A DNA stretch of 64,000 nucleotides from Paracoccaceae bacterium (GCA_022824005.1 JAJEBG010000019.1:1-64000), one strand, 5' to 3'; counted from the first letter of the stretch, positions 1 to 10,620 are shown. Notes: a model not told the origin generated them from the letters alone. A program made the numbers and translations.

Positions 1-194
1 GACATGGTCACAATTTGCGACGCAAGGTGAAGAGTGTCTTCATCATGAAAAAACGCTCAATCCGAGAAGAGACGGGGTTGATGACAAAGCCACACGTGAT
101 ACCAAACACTGTGTCATGACGACACGAAATCCCCACAATCAAGCGGAAAACCAAGAATCTAATTTCCTATCAGAGGCGCGATGCTATTCAGAGC

Positions 195-3173
195 TCATTC
201 TTTGACCATTTCTGAGACGAGTTGTTCAATGATTCCCGTCAGCGATCCATGGTTCTGCCGCTCAGCTTGGCGCGCCGCACGAATTTCGATATCCGCTTTG
301 GCGGAACCCGTTGGATATTTTGCCGCCAGTTTAACTCGCGCCGCCCGAGCTCCGAGCCTGTCGGTGAGACTCTCACGAAGGAGAGAATCTTCGGCTGTGG
401 TTGACAAAGCCCAGAGTTCAGCGGCACCAAGCGTCAGATAGAGGAGTTGGCGGGCCACACCTTTGGAATGTCGAATCACGGCAAAAAATGGCGCTCCCTC
501 TTCAGTCGGCCCGTTGAGTTGATGACGCAAAACTTTCATTTCAGCGTCACTCAGACCAAATCGTTTGGCAAGGAAAGTCGCGGTGGATTCAGAGGGCGCA
601 TCAAATATCAACATCGTGGAGACCACATCCAAGATTTCTGAACCAAAATCACTCGGCAATTGCGAGGCGAGGGCAATGCGAATATTATTCTTGCGGCCTT
701 CACGGGCATCTTGAAGAATCTGTCGCCGCAGGCCGGCCAATCCACCGGTACGATGAAACTCATCAATGCAAAGCAATTTAGGGATAAATGGATTTGTCTT
801 TGCCGCTTCAAGATGAAAAGCCTGATAAGCGGGCGGGCAGGTGCCATCGGCGAGGGCTTTATTGATTTCGCTGCGACTGACGAGCCAATGGCTCACCATG
901 GATTGTCGGGCTAACATATACATAAGTGCAGCCTGTCGCGTGGCGTTGGCACCCCCTTGAAATCCGCCAGTCACCTCCTCAAGATCAAGGGCCGCGATAC
1001 GCGCCGGGCCGACATCGAATCGTGTGGGGGCCGAAAGAATACAATAGTCACGCATGGCCTCAGCGATAAGACGATGAAAGGCGTTCATAACCGGCTCGTC
1101 ACTCCCCGGCACACGGGCTTGTGAGTAGAGCGAGGCGATGGGGTCGGCATGACTTGCCGTGATCAGGTCAGCGAGAACTGGCACAGCTCTTGTCTGTGCT
1201 TTCTGAGCCGCCCCCTTAAAGCCCATTGAAAACAGAGCATCTGTGGCTTCCCACCATGTGCCTATGTCATTTGATGACAACCCCGCCTTTGCTATGGCCA
1301 AGTCAACTTCTGGTTCATCGCCCTCAATATATGGTTTTGGATTGTTGCTATCGCGGACATCCTCAAACGCTTGGTCCAATGAAGCGGTCGCGACCCCGGT
1401 GATGGGACATCGCGTCGTTTCTGACCCACATAACAGACTCAAAAAGTTGACCATGAACGAGCGACCCTCTGCCAGTGGACGCCGCAGACCGAGGAAGGTG
1501 TCGAAGGGATTGATGGCATGTTCCACTGTCATTGATAATTTGAGGTGAGCCGCCTCGAGGCGGCGGTCGGCTGGCAACGAATCGCGGATGAGATCAATAA
1601 ACCCTTTTGATGATCGCCCAATGTCAAGGATGGCGATTCGCGGCAATTCGGCACGGGACGAGTCAACCGCGTGCGGCGCGAGCAGGCAGCTGCGATTGAT
1701 GGCATGCATTGCCACAGATTTGCCTGAACCCGGCGTACCCGAATAAATTTCAACCCAATTGTTCTGGCGTGATGAGCCGGGCCAATACGGCCAGATTTTA
1801 CCATCTTGTGAACGAAAGATCACCGGCCCCTCTTTCCACGGACTCGCTTGCCTTGCCATCGGCAGCATCGCCAAAGCGTCAGAGAGGGGCGCAGCGACAG
1901 ACGGGGCGGTCGCTTCTGGGCCAAGTCCAGCGGACGTGGCAAGAAGGGCGGCCACTGGATCGGCGGATATGCCATCGGTGGAGAGATTACCCCATTGCTC
2001 GGCGGCGCGCTGCAGAATGGCCCTTTTGCGGCGCAACTCGGCCCCCTCATGAACGCGTGACCATGTGGCAAATGATAGGCGCAGGCGCACCACTGTGTCG
2101 CCCGCCCCGTCGAGTTCTCTCAAAGCCGCGATGGCATCGCGGATGCGTGCGTTACGAAGGGGCGCAGAGAAAGCAAAAAGTCTGGCCAGTTGTTCCTTGA
2201 GGCGCAGGGCTTGCAAACCGCCTGGCTCGATCAAAAAGCGACATCGCCATGACATGGGCATTGGTGATGCCAAGGTTTCGGCCACCAAATCATTAAATGG
2301 TGTGAGAATTTCTGGCGCAACCGTCACATCAAAGGCAGAAAAAATCGTATCGCCCATACGCACCGAGCGGCTATCGAGAACTTGGACATCCTCCGTCGCG
2401 AGTTGTTGATCAAATGACGGTGCGGCGAGATTCGAGAAATCACCGAGCTCCATTTCAACGTCACGGGCCGGCATCATGGCAAGGCGGTTTTTCTTGGCCT
2501 GACGCAGAGAGAGATGAAACGGCAATTTCGGTGTCCATTCCGTTTTCCATGGGGCAGAGAATGGATAGAGCGCGGCGCGGATTTCTTGCAAAGCTTCAAC
2601 CACGTCGAGCTTGCGAGCTTTGCGACCTCGATTGTGGAGATCTCGGCACAGAGCGTCGGTCAAGGTCTGATGACGTGCCACCATATCATTCGTCAAGGAA
2701 GGCGCATTCAGACACCGCTCTTCGGGTGTCGAGGGATACCTCCGATCAGCATGGAATTCATCAAGGGGGCGCGTGTAAACTATGCAAAGGCAGGTTTCGC
2801 CCACGAGAACATTTGACCATCTATCGCCGCCATCCGCTATAATATCCGATAGATCCAATCCCAGGTCATGGGCGCGGCGGTTCTGGCGCGCCACAATTTG
2901 CTCGACATGCCGATAGGCCGCGGCCGGATCTCTGGAAAAGAAGAGTTCAATCGCATGGCCCGGACGGGAGAGAAGAGGCGCGAGGGACACACGAAGACTT
3001 TGTGCGAATTGGGTCAACTCTGAAGGGTCTTCAAGCCGCATCGCCCCATCAATACATAGGACCGACATCAACGAGCCGTCCTTCAACGTTAATGCGTCAC
3101 GGTCATCGGCTGATTCAAGACGGATCCGTTGAGCAAGGCTGGGGCCGAGTCCCAAATCGTCGAAAAAACTCAC
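195..3173 (-). CDS. icmB: IcmB/DotO-like (TraU-type) ATPase of an I-type/T4BSS conjugation system
   Basis: 992-aa ORF; Walker A GTPGSGKS, Walker B-like LLCIDEFHRT; size and position next to IcmJ- and IcmD-like ORFs as in Dot/Icm loci. Confidence 0.8.
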   Translation of the reverse strand: MSFFDDLGLGPSLAQRIRLESADDRDALTLKDGSLMSVLCIDGAMRLEDPSELTQFAQSLRVSLAPLLSRPGHAIELFFSRDPAAAYRHVEQIVARQNRRAHDLGLDLSDIIADGGDRWSNVLVGETCLCIVYTRPLDEFHADRRYPSTPEERCLNAPSLTNDMVARHQTLTDALCRDLHNRGRKARKLDVVEALQEIRAALYPFSAPWKTEWTPKLPFHLSLRQAKKNRLAMMPARDVEMELGDFSNLAAPSFDQQLATEDVQVLDSRSVRMGDTIFSAFDVTVAPEILTPFNDLVAETLASPMPMSWRCRFLIEPGGLQALRLKEQLARLFAFSAPLRNARIRDAIAALRELDGAGDTVVRLRLSFATWSRVHEGAELRRKRAILQRAAEQWGNLSTDGISADPVAALLATSAGLGPEATAPSVAAPLSDALAMLPMARQASPWKEGPVIFRSQDGKIWPYWPGSSRQNNWVEIYSGTPGSGKSVAMHAINRSCLLAPHAVDSSRAELPRIAILDIGRSSKGFIDLIRDSLPADRRLEAAHLKLSMTVEHAINPFDTFLGLRRPLAEGRSFMVNFLSLLCGSETTRCPITGVATASLDQAFEDVRDSNNPKPYIEGDEPEVDLAIAKAGLSSNDIGTWWEATDALFSMGFKGAAQKAQTRAVPVLADLITASHADPIASLYSQARVPGSDEPVMNAFHRLIAEAMRDYCILSAPTRFDVGPARIAALDLEEVTGGFQGGANATRQAALMYMLARQSMVSHWLVSRSEINKALADGTCPPAYQAFHLEAAKTNPFIPKLLCIDEFHRTGGLAGLRRQILQDAREGRKNNIRIALASQLPSDFGSEILDVVSTMLIFDAPSESTATFLAKRFGLSDAEMKVLRHQLNGPTEEGAPFFAVIRHSKGVARQLLYLTLGAAELWALSTTAEDSLLRESLTDRLGARAARVKLAAKYPTGSAKADIEIRAARQAERQNHGSLTGIIEQLVSEMVKE

Positions 3174-4624
3174 GAAGGAAACCGCGCGAGGGCCGCTTCA
3201 AGTTGATCAAGTTTTTTGCCTTGTCGAGATTTGCCATTGCCAGCTATCTCGTCCATTCGCCTCACTAGTCCGCACAGACCAAGTTGCGAGGCGACCGCCA
3301 TCATCGCATCGCCTTCCTGTCCACCAAATTCATTGGATTGAGCTTTGAGATCAATGTCCTGCTTCTTCAAATGGCGGGCCAATCCAACAGGGAGGTGATG
3401 TCCGGTCTGCCACAGAACGCTGACGACACGAGATATCACCTCGCGTTTATTCTCAACTGCAAAAGTGAGCGAGCCGCCTTGTGCAGCCAAGAATTTTGCC
3501 CCCTCTGCTTCGGCTGCCTCAATCGCGTTGACGCTCTCGAGCCGATCGTTAACCGCGATCCAGATCGCCTCCATGGCGGCCAATGGACGAAGCGTTGGGC
3601 GTTGGATGCATAGGGCGCGAAGGTTGTTTTCAATCGCCAATTCGGCCGAAAATGCGCAGCGTGCCGAGCGTTCACTTCCACACGCGGCGATCACACCTTG
3701 TATCAGCTGATTTAAAACTGTGTTCTTATGAGGGCGGACGAAACCCTGACCTGCGTAGATATGCGTGACAAAGAAATGGCCCACTTTGCGCATCAAGGTG
3801 ACCTCTGGCAAAGTGAACCAGTTCCGACCCCAAGTTGGATCTAATCCTTGACACCAACTATGCACCCAAGCGGGTGGCATGAGTTTATGTGATTGAAACG
3901 ATCCCTGCACGATCACGGGCTTTTTCAGTCTGACCAATGTCGCTTCCGTCTCGTCTGATAGGGGCTCACCCTTATGCGGGCATTCAATTTTCTGCCATTC
4001 ACGTCCCGATGGATAATCCTGTTCGGCCAATTGTTGAAGATAACTGAATTTTGGCCGTATCACCTTGACGATCACGCTATCCTCAAAATGTCTGACCCCT
4101 CGGCTTCTGCACCCGTAAAGAAGGAGCGACATGCCATTCTCGGCAAGGCATGAATGTTTGGGCGTGGAAGGCACAAGCAAGGGTCGCCAATAATCGGCCA
4201 AGGCCAGCGCGAGACTGGGTCGACCAAAACTGCGGCGATGATGGAGTTGTTGGCCGCTATGGATCCAATGATCACTCTTGGTCACAGCACAAACTGATAA
4301 CCGAATGATCCGCTCACTCATTGTCGCCAAATGGATCATCTCTGAAACCGACGGGCAAGCGCTTAATCCGCAATCATGAAGAATGTCTCGCCATCTAGCG
4401 CCTAACCAACCATCGGAGTGAATGACGCGATTGATTTTACGCCTGTCGCTGATGGTTTGTGCTTCTTCGTATGAGAGGTCGGTCAACCAAAATCCATTGG
4501 GCAATTGGGCCGCCTGGCTGGTGACAAATTGACCCGACTTAACCACAGAAAGTCGGCTTTGATCAGGCAAAGCCAATGACACACCAGGGCGGGTCGGCAA
4601 ACGTCGTGTCGGACAGAGATTCAC
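3170..4624 (-). CDS. uncharacterised 484-aa protein inside a T4BSS operon
   Basis: Long ORF; 4-nt overlap with the IcmB-like gene and 10-nt gap to the IcmJ-like gene imply co-transcription; no family recognised. Confidence 0.75.
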   Translation of the reverse strand: MNLCPTRRLPTRPGVSLALPDQSRLSVVKSGQFVTSQAAQLPNGFWLTDLSYEEAQTISDRRKINRVIHSDGWLGARWRDILHDCGLSACPSVSEMIHLATMSERIIRLSVCAVTKSDHWIHSGQQLHHRRSFGRPSLALALADYWRPLLVPSTPKHSCLAENGMSLLLYGCRSRGVRHFEDSVIVKVIRPKFSYLQQLAEQDYPSGREWQKIECPHKGEPLSDETEATLVRLKKPVIVQGSFQSHKLMPPAWVHSWCQGLDPTWGRNWFTLPEVTLMRKVGHFFVTHIYAGQGFVRPHKNTVLNQLIQGVIAACGSERSARCAFSAELAIENNLRALCIQRPTLRPLAAMEAIWIAVNDRLESVNAIEAAEAEGAKFLAAQGGSLTFAVENKREVISRVVSVLWQTGHHLPVGLARHLKKQDIDLKAQSNEFGGQEGDAMMAVASQLGLCGLVRRMDEIAGNGKSRQGKKLDQLEAALARFPS

Positions 4625-4633
4625 GGCTTGGCC

Positions 4634-5362
4634 TCAAATTTTGCGCATTTGATGCTCATGAACGAGACGGCGCAACGCCAATGGTGGTCTCTGATGATCG
4701 GCGAGAAGCTCCGATGGGATGGCGTGGAAATCCCCCTCACGCCAGTGACTCAGATCGGCTGTTCTCGGCAATGATATGTTGAGAACGCGGTCGGTGGCGA
4801 CAGGCCAGAACCGAACATACTGATCCAATCTTTTGACCGTCTTGATATAGGCTTTTTCACCCTTGAGGCGCTTGAGCGAGCGCAAAGCCTCAATGAATCC
4901 AACGGGGTGAGTGCCACCGATGATGTCGGCCAGAATTCGCTCGCGTCGGTGCGTCGCCTTGACCACGCTTTTAGCGGCTTCCGTCAATTCCTCGTCGATC
5001 AATTGTCCCGTGGTCGTGGGAGATGCGAGCAAGACTTGCCAAGCCATGATATTGAGCAAAATTTGTGACGATTTTGGGGCCCAGATGAGACGCAATCGCC
5101 CCCTTTGAGCCGCCCAGACTAGGTGTCGAAGTTGGTGACAAAATTGACAAATCGTGCGGATTTCATCAACACCACAGGGCTGGTGACCGGCGAGATGGTC
5201 GACTTCCATGAAATGCCGCAAGCGAATGCCACATATATGGCATGTCCAGTCATCGCGTTCACAGCAAGCATCAACGGCATCGGCCATTTGTGCCGCCAAG
5301 ACAGCATGACGACGGGCACCCATCAGCAACCTGTCCCACTTCGTGTTGAAAAGCGATTGCAA
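4634..5362 (-). CDS. icmJ: IcmJ/DotN-like HNH-type zinc protein
   Basis: CHICGIRLRHFMEVDHL...CQFCHQLRHLVWAAQRGRL motif; listed ORF runs to 5482 but that would overlap the upstream gene by 116 nt; TTG at 5362 is a better start. Confidence 0.65.
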   Translation of the reverse strand: MQSLFNTKWDRLLMGARRHAVLAAQMADAVDACCERDDWTCHICGIRLRHFMEVDHLAGHQPCGVDEIRTICQFCHQLRHLVWAAQRGRLRLIWAPKSSQILLNIMAWQVLLASPTTTGQLIDEELTEAAKSVVKATHRRERILADIIGGTHPVGFIEALRSLKRLKGEKAYIKTVKRLDQYVRFWPVATDRVLNISLPRTADLSHWREGDFHAIPSELLADHQRPPLALRRLVHEHQMRKI

Positions 5363-5366
5363 CACG

Positions 5367-5726
5367 TCAATTGATATTGCGAAGCGAGCCGTCGACCGAC
5401 ACATTCGTCGCACCGGTTCCAAAGAGCGAGCCAATTCCGACGCCAAGAGTCGTGGGAACGGCCACAAGGGCCGCGCCGACAAAAACCAAGGTAAAGGCTG
5501 TCGAGAGTCGCGCCGAAGGATCGTTTGGGTTTTGCGAATGTTGCCGAAATTTCAGCAGGCCTATCATCGCGATGCATATGCCGAGCAAGAACGCCGCGGC
5601 ACCAATCAGATCGGCAATGTCCCCCGCTTGCGACTGCAATCCAGACGCCATGTCACCAATATCTACGACTTGCGTCCAACCCAGAGTGGGTATTAGGCAA
5701 ATCAAACCGACAATTATCCATTTCAT
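5367..5726 (-). CDS. small two-TM signal-peptide protein, IcmD/DotP-like
   Basis: 119 aa; N-terminal signal and two hydrophobic segments; located directly upstream of the IcmJ-like gene. Confidence 0.6.
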   Translation of the reverse strand: MKWIIVGLICLIPTLGWTQVVDIGDMASGLQSQAGDIADLIGAAAFLLGICIAMIGLLKFRQHSQNPNDPSARLSTAFTLVFVGAALVAVPTTLGVGIGSLFGTGATNVSVDGSLRNIN

Positions 5727-5991
5727 CAGACGTGTTCCTCATTTGAGCATAGCGAGACAAGCTCACTCGATACCGCTTTCATGAACGCACTCCATGAGAT
5801 TTCCTTGATGCTAAAGAGGCACGTCTCCCTCAATTGCGTGGAAAAGTCTCATTGAGCGGCCAACCTGACAGTCAATGACTCCCACACTCTGGCCATTTAA
5901 AGGCCAAGCAAAAAGCCGATCTGACGACATATTGTGTTGGCCTATTTTGGGTTTAACTCTTTCACCAACCTATAACGAAAGAGATCAAACT

Positions 5992-6369
5992 ATGAATGAA
6001 GTTGAGTGTCCTGCTGATCAGTCTCAAACCTTAACCAAGCGTCATTTGAAGGGACTAGAATGGTCCGACCATGAAGTTGAGACTTTAATCGCCGCATGGA
6101 AATCCCGAATTTCCTTTAAAAAAATTGCCCGTAAGATTGGACGCAGCCGGAAATCTGTCGTCATCAAAGCCTGTCGATTGGGTCTGACCGCGCGGCCCTA
6201 CTGGAATGACCAATATGTCGAGAACGCCCGCCGCAACGGACGCTCTCGACGCTGCTTAAACTGCCGCAATATTTTCTTTTCAGAAAACTCTGGAAATCGC
6301 ATTTGTTTGCAATGCAAAGACCGTCAAGCTTGGCAAGCCGGCAATGACCTCGCCGGACCGAGCGGCTGA
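5992..6369 (+). CDS. Myb/SANT-like HTH protein with C-terminal zinc ribbon
   Basis: WSDHEVETLIAAWKSRISFKKIARKIGRSRKSVVIKACRLGL plus CLNC...CLQC; ATG at 5992 preferred over the listed 5875 start. Confidence 0.6.
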   Translation: MNEVECPADQSQTLTKRHLKGLEWSDHEVETLIAAWKSRISFKKIARKIGRSRKSVVIKACRLGLTARPYWNDQYVENARRNGRSRRCLNCRNIFFSENSGNRICLQCKDRQAWQAGNDLAGPSG

Positions 6370-6380
6370 GGATTGAACCC

Positions 6381-7577
6381 ATGAAAGGGCGACCGCGCGG
6401 CCCTATTCCGCCGACATGGATTAGCGAAGTTAAAGCGGCTCTGCCCTTGCGGGAGACGATTGAACGATTGGCAAAGGTCAAATTTGATCGCGCCGATGGG
6501 CACCAAGCCAAAGCCTGCTGTCCCTTTCATCAAGAGCGAACCCCCTCCTTCTTCGTTAACGAAAGAACCGGGCGCTACCGCTGTTATGGCGCCAGTTGTG
6601 GTAAGCATGGCGATGTCATTCAATTCATCGCCGATTGGCATTCTTTGACGTTCAGGGAGGCCATCCTTCAGGCTCGAGAACTCGCGGGACTGCCGACTGA
6701 GTGGGATGGCAGGGCAGCACGAAAGCCAACCTTTGTTGATTCCAACCGCGCCATGTGGCGACAAACCATCCCCCCACCACCGCTGCGATCGGTGGCCCTC
6801 AAGGCGATTCCCGACTCTGTCGATTTGCCACGTCTTGGTGAGTGGGTCACCATCGAGGATGAACAGAGAAGCCGGCCCATCCGAATAAAGCCAACGCATG
6901 TCCACGTCTACAGAAACGAGCAGAACTATCCCCTCTGTCTGGTGTTGCGCTCACCGACACAAAAAGGTGGAAAATTCTTTGTGCAGACTGGCTGGCAAGC
7001 GGGCAGATGGAAACTCATTCGTTTTCCTGGCCTTCGCCCCATCTATGGTCTCGAGGACATGCCAGAATGGTGCCAAAACCGTGGCGAGAAGATTTTAATC
7101 GTCGAGGGCGAAACAACGCGGGAGGCCGCCGCCAAACTTCTGCCCTTGGCATCGACAGGCTATTTGTCATTAACAACGATGGGTGGCGGCAACGCGATCA
7201 ATCGCGCCGATTGGCAACCGTTGGTGAAAAGACTCGCCGAGGATCAAGAGGTGACACGGCGTTCAATTGCCATCACCGTTTGGCCCGATGCTGATTTATC
7301 ATACGAAGATCAAAAGGGGCATCATATTGACCCACAATTCGCCTATTTCAATCGCGTTAAAGCCTCCCTAATGACCTTTGTCGACCGTTACCCAAGCCTC
7401 GCCAACTCTCTCACCTTTTCGCGAGTCAAACCCCCAAAGGCGGTACCGAAAGGATGGGATATCGCTGATGCCATGAAGGAGTGTTGGTCAGGCCAAAAAC
7501 TGTTGTCGTGGATCTCCCAATCAACGGTGACAAGAAATGATCCAGAATATCCATCCCATAGTGATCTCACCATTTGA
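6381..7577 (+). CDS. CHC2 zinc-finger / TOPRIM primase (plasmid or ICE type)
   Basis: CCPFHQERTPSFFVNERTGRYRCYGASCGKHGDVIQFIADW (DnaG-type zinc finger) and EKILIVEGETTREAAAKL (TOPRIM). Confidence 0.85.
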   Translation: MKGRPRGPIPPTWISEVKAALPLRETIERLAKVKFDRADGHQAKACCPFHQERTPSFFVNERTGRYRCYGASCGKHGDVIQFIADWHSLTFREAILQARELAGLPTEWDGRAARKPTFVDSNRAMWRQTIPPPPLRSVALKAIPDSVDLPRLGEWVTIEDEQRSRPIRIKPTHVHVYRNEQNYPLCLVLRSPTQKGGKFFVQTGWQAGRWKLIRFPGLRPIYGLEDMPEWCQNRGEKILIVEGETTREAAAKLLPLASTGYLSLTTMGGGNAINRADWQPLVKRLAEDQEVTRRSIAITVWPDADLSYEDQKGHHIDPQFAYFNRVKASLMTFVDRYPSLANSLTFSRVKPPKAVPKGWDIADAMKECWSGQKLLSWISQSTVTRNDPEYPSHSDLTI

Positions 7578-7620
7578 AATCTCTCGAAACATTATGGCTG
7601 GGTATGACGTCTCACCGACC

Positions 7621-8610
7621 TCAAAGGGCGTCTTCAACACTGTATGGGCAGGCGACACGGCGCTGATCAGAGATTGGAGTCATGGGAGGCATCTCGTGAG
7701 CGCAGGCCTGCCGCGCGATAATGCAGCGGGTACGGAAAACGCAACCCGAGGGGGGATTCAATGGGGATGGGATCTCCCCCCGCAATAACTTTTGCCGGCG
7801 CGGCCCACCCGCGGATGGGTCGGGAGATGGGATACTTTCAATCAGGGCTTGTGTGTATGGATGGCGGGGCTCTTGCACCACTTCACGGCTCGGTCCCTCT
7901 TCAATCAAATGACCAAGATACATGACTGCAATTCGGTCAGAAACATGTTGGACGACGGAAAGGTCATGGGCGATAAAAATCATTGACAGACCCAACTCCC
8001 GTTGCAGGCTTGTCAGAAGATTGATGATTTGCGCCCGCACCGAGACATCCAAAGCTGACACGGCCTCGTCACAGATCAGCAATTTGGGTTTGAGCACGAG
8101 CGCCCTTGCGATGGCGGCTCGTTGACATTGTCCGCCGGAGAATTCGTGGGGATAACGGTTGATATGGGAGGCATGAAGGCCCACTCTCTCGAGCATCTCT
8201 AGGATGTGCTCCTGCCGCTCATTGCGCTTCATGCGGGGACAATGGGTTCGTAATGGCTCCTCAATGATGTCACCGATTGTCATGCGCGGATTGAGCGCGG
8301 CGAGAGGATCTTGGAACACCATTTGCACATCTTTGGCAGAGGCGCGCCGTTCATGGGCCGACATTTGCGAAAGATTTTGGCCTCGCCACACGATAGCTCC
8401 CGTTGATGTCCTCACGATACCGACAATGGCTTTGGCCAAGGTCGATTTTCCTGATCCACTCTCGCCAACAATACCGAGCGTCTCACCTTCAAGCAGCGAA
8501 ACGCTGATATTGGATACGGCGCACAAGAGAGATGGAGGTCGCCAAGGCCAAGCATGGCGACGCCGTACCCGGAAAATCACCGAGATATTCTCAATTTGAA
8601 GCCCCGCTGT
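7621..8610 (-). CDS. oppF: oligopeptide ABC transporter ATP-binding protein OppF
   Basis: Walker [10 protein letters not shown], signature SGGQCQRAAIARAL, Walker B LLICDEAVSALDVS; ATG at 8610 overlaps oppD end. Confidence 0.85.
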   Translation of the reverse strand, partial: TAGLQIENISVIFRVRRRHAWPWRPPSLLCAVSNISVSLLEGETLGIVGESGSGKSTLAKAIVGIVRTSTGAIVWRGQNLSQMSAHERRASAKDVQMVFQDPLAALNPRMTIGDIIEEPLRTHCPRMKRNERQEHILEMLERVGLHASHINRYPHEFSGGQCQRAAIARALVLKPKLLICDEAVSALDVSVRAQIINLLTSLQRELGLSMIFIAHDLSVVQHVSDRIAVMYLGHLIEEGPSREVVQEPRHPYTQALIESIPSPDPSAGGPRRQKLLRGEIPSPLNPPSGCVFRTRCIIARQACAHEMPPMTPISDQRRVACPYSVEDAL

Positions 8611-9581
8611 CATGGAGGATTTCTGGGTTGGGCTAGTGGGCGATGACACGCATAACGGCGTCTTTCAATGGATTCCATTTTCGGTAACGTGGTCCGGCAA
8701 ATTGATTGAACAGAGTCACATCTGTCGTGAAAGGGACAGCCGAGGGGTAATTCTGTCATCAGAGGCGGCTCTCCGCCAATCGTCGGGAGGTCTTGGTGAC
8801 ACGCATCAAGGCTTAGGATCGCGGAAAGAAGACCTGACGTGTAAGGGTGTAGCGGGGACTTGAACAGCGTCTCGGTTCCTCCCGCCTCCATCATTCGTCC
8901 GCCGTACATGACGAGGGTGCTTTCACAAAATTCGGCGACAATGCCCATATCATGGGTGATCAGAATCACGGCCATGCCAAACTCGTCTCGGAGCGAGGCT
9001 AGCAAATCAAGGATTTGACGTTGAACGGTCATATCCAGCGCCGTCGTAGGTTCATCGGCGATAAGGATTTCAGGGCGGCAAAGGAGAGCCATCGCGATCA
9101 TCACTCGTTGGCGCATGCCGCCCGAGAATTGATGGGGATAATTGTTGATGCGGCTCACTGCATCGGGAATTTGCACCGCATCCAGCATACGAAGTGACTC
9201 CGACAACGCGTCTTGGCGTGACATGGATTGATGATATTGAAGCACTTCGGTCATTTGATCAGCGATTCGCATGTACGGATTCAATGAGGTCATCGGGTCC
9301 TGAAAAACCATCGCAAGTTGACGCGCCCGAACTCGGTTGAGCTCGCCCGCCGGCCGGTTGAGAATCTCTTTCCCCTTGAAACGGACAGAGCCAGAAGCAT
9401 ATCCGTTGCGGGCAAGAAGTCCGAGAATGGCAAACGCGGTTTGTGATTTTCCGGAACCACTTTCGCCCACTATGGCAAGGGTTTCATGGGCATCCAATGA
9501 AAAGGATAACCCATTCACGGCATTCACCTGACCATCACCTGTTTTGAACCAGACTTTGAGATTGTGGACATCCAGTAGCAT
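8610..9581 (-). CDS. oppD: oligopeptide ABC transporter ATP-binding protein OppD
   Basis: [37 protein letters not shown]. Confidence 0.87.
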   Translation of the reverse strand: MLLDVHNLKVWFKTGDGQVNAVNGLSFSLDAHETLAIVGESGSGKSQTAFAILGLLARNGYASGSVRFKGKEILNRPAGELNRVRARQLAMVFQDPMTSLNPYMRIADQMTEVLQYHQSMSRQDALSESLRMLDAVQIPDAVSRINNYPHQFSGGMRQRVMIAMALLCRPEILIADEPTTALDMTVQRQILDLLASLRDEFGMAVILITHDMGIVAEFCESTLVMYGGRMMEAGGTETLFKSPLHPYTSGLLSAILSLDACHQDLPTIGGEPPLMTELPLGCPFHDRCDSVQSICRTTLPKMESIERRRYACHRPLAQPRNPP

Positions 9582-9693
9582 GTCAATTCTCTATCCCGAT
9601 CAATGGCACCAATACAGAAGATTAATTTGATCCCTCACTGAATTAACGTCTCGTGGCCAGCAAATGTTTGTCTTTGAGGATGAACCATCCAAA

Positions 9694-10620
9694 TCATCGA
9701 TCTTTTGGGTCAAGGGCATCACGCAAACCATCGCCAATAAATACGAAGGAGAAAATGGTCACGACAAAAAAGAAGAGAGGGAAGAGCAATTGCCAGAGCG
9801 TGCCATACGACATCTGACTCGCGCCATCATTGATCAATACGCCCCATGAGGTCGCCGGCTCTTGAACGCCGAGACCAAGAAAGGAAATGAACGACTCGTA
9901 AATGATCATGGAGGGCACCAGTAGTGTCGCGTAGACGATCACAACGCCCATGAGGTTAGGAAAAATATGGCGCAAAATGATGATGATCGGCTTCACCCCC
10001 ATCGCAGCGGCGGCTTCAACAAATTCTTTTTTCTTGATCGACAACGTTTGCCCTCTAGCGATGCGTGAGATGTCCAACCAAGAAATCAGACCAATACCTA
10101 TGAACAAGACGAGCATCGAGCGGCCAAACATGACCAAGAGTAAGATCAAGACAAACATGTATGGAATGGACATAAGTATATCGACCAACCGCATCATCAA
10201 TCCATCAACTCGACCGCCCACATAGCCCGCGCAGGCGCCATAGAATGTACCGACAACAACGGCGATGAAGGCACCGACAATTCCCACCATCAATGAAATT
10301 CGGGTGCCTTGCGCGGTGCGGGCGAACAAGTCTCGTCCCAACTCATCGACACCAAAATAATGCCCATTCTGCCAACTCGGTGCGCCCTGTTCACGCACAT
10401 TGCCCAACAAGTTCCAATCAATATCTTCGTGATTCCATGCCGCAATATGGGGTCCGAAAAGAGCAAATAACACGACTAAGAACAAGGCCACGAGTCCGCC
10501 GGTGGCGGCACTGTTCTGAAAGAACCTGTCCCTCGCGTTCCGCCATAGGGAGCGGTTCGGAATTGATACGAATGTCAAAAACTTTTCGCTGCGAAGAAAG
10601 AGATTGGCCCCCTTGAACAT
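9694..10620 (-). CDS. oppC: oligopeptide ABC transporter permease OppC
   Basis: BPD-transport permease; EAAAAMGVKPIIIILRHIFPN motif. Confidence 0.87.
   Translation of the reverse strand: MFKGANLFLRSEKFLTFVSIPNRSLWRNARDRFFQNSAATGGLVALFLVVLFALFGPHIAAWNHEDIDWNLLGNVREQGAPSWQNGHYFGVDELGRDLFARTAQGTRISLMVGIVGAFIAVVVGTFYGACAGYVGGRVDGLMMRLVDILMSIPYMFVLILLLVMFGRSMLVLFIGIGLISWLDISRIARGQTLSIKKKEFVEAAAAMGVKPIIIILRHIFPNLMGVVIVYATLLVPSMIIYESFISFLGLGVQEPATSWGVLINDGASQMSYGTLWQLLFPLFFFVVTIFSFVFIGDGLRDALDPKDR

Noticed and set aside
1709-2200. 163-aa plus-strand ORF (also 1759-2052, 2065-2409, 2414-2842)
   Set aside because: Antisense to the IcmB-like gene; Arg/Pro/Ser-rich shadow translations without RBS or motifs.
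6324-6905. 193-aa minus-strand ORF
   Set aside because: Antisense to the CHC2 primase, which has clear motifs.
7578-7620. Attachment site/ICE boundary at the primase-oppF junction
   Set aside because: No tRNA, integrase or direct repeat seen here, so the boundary cannot be supported from this window.
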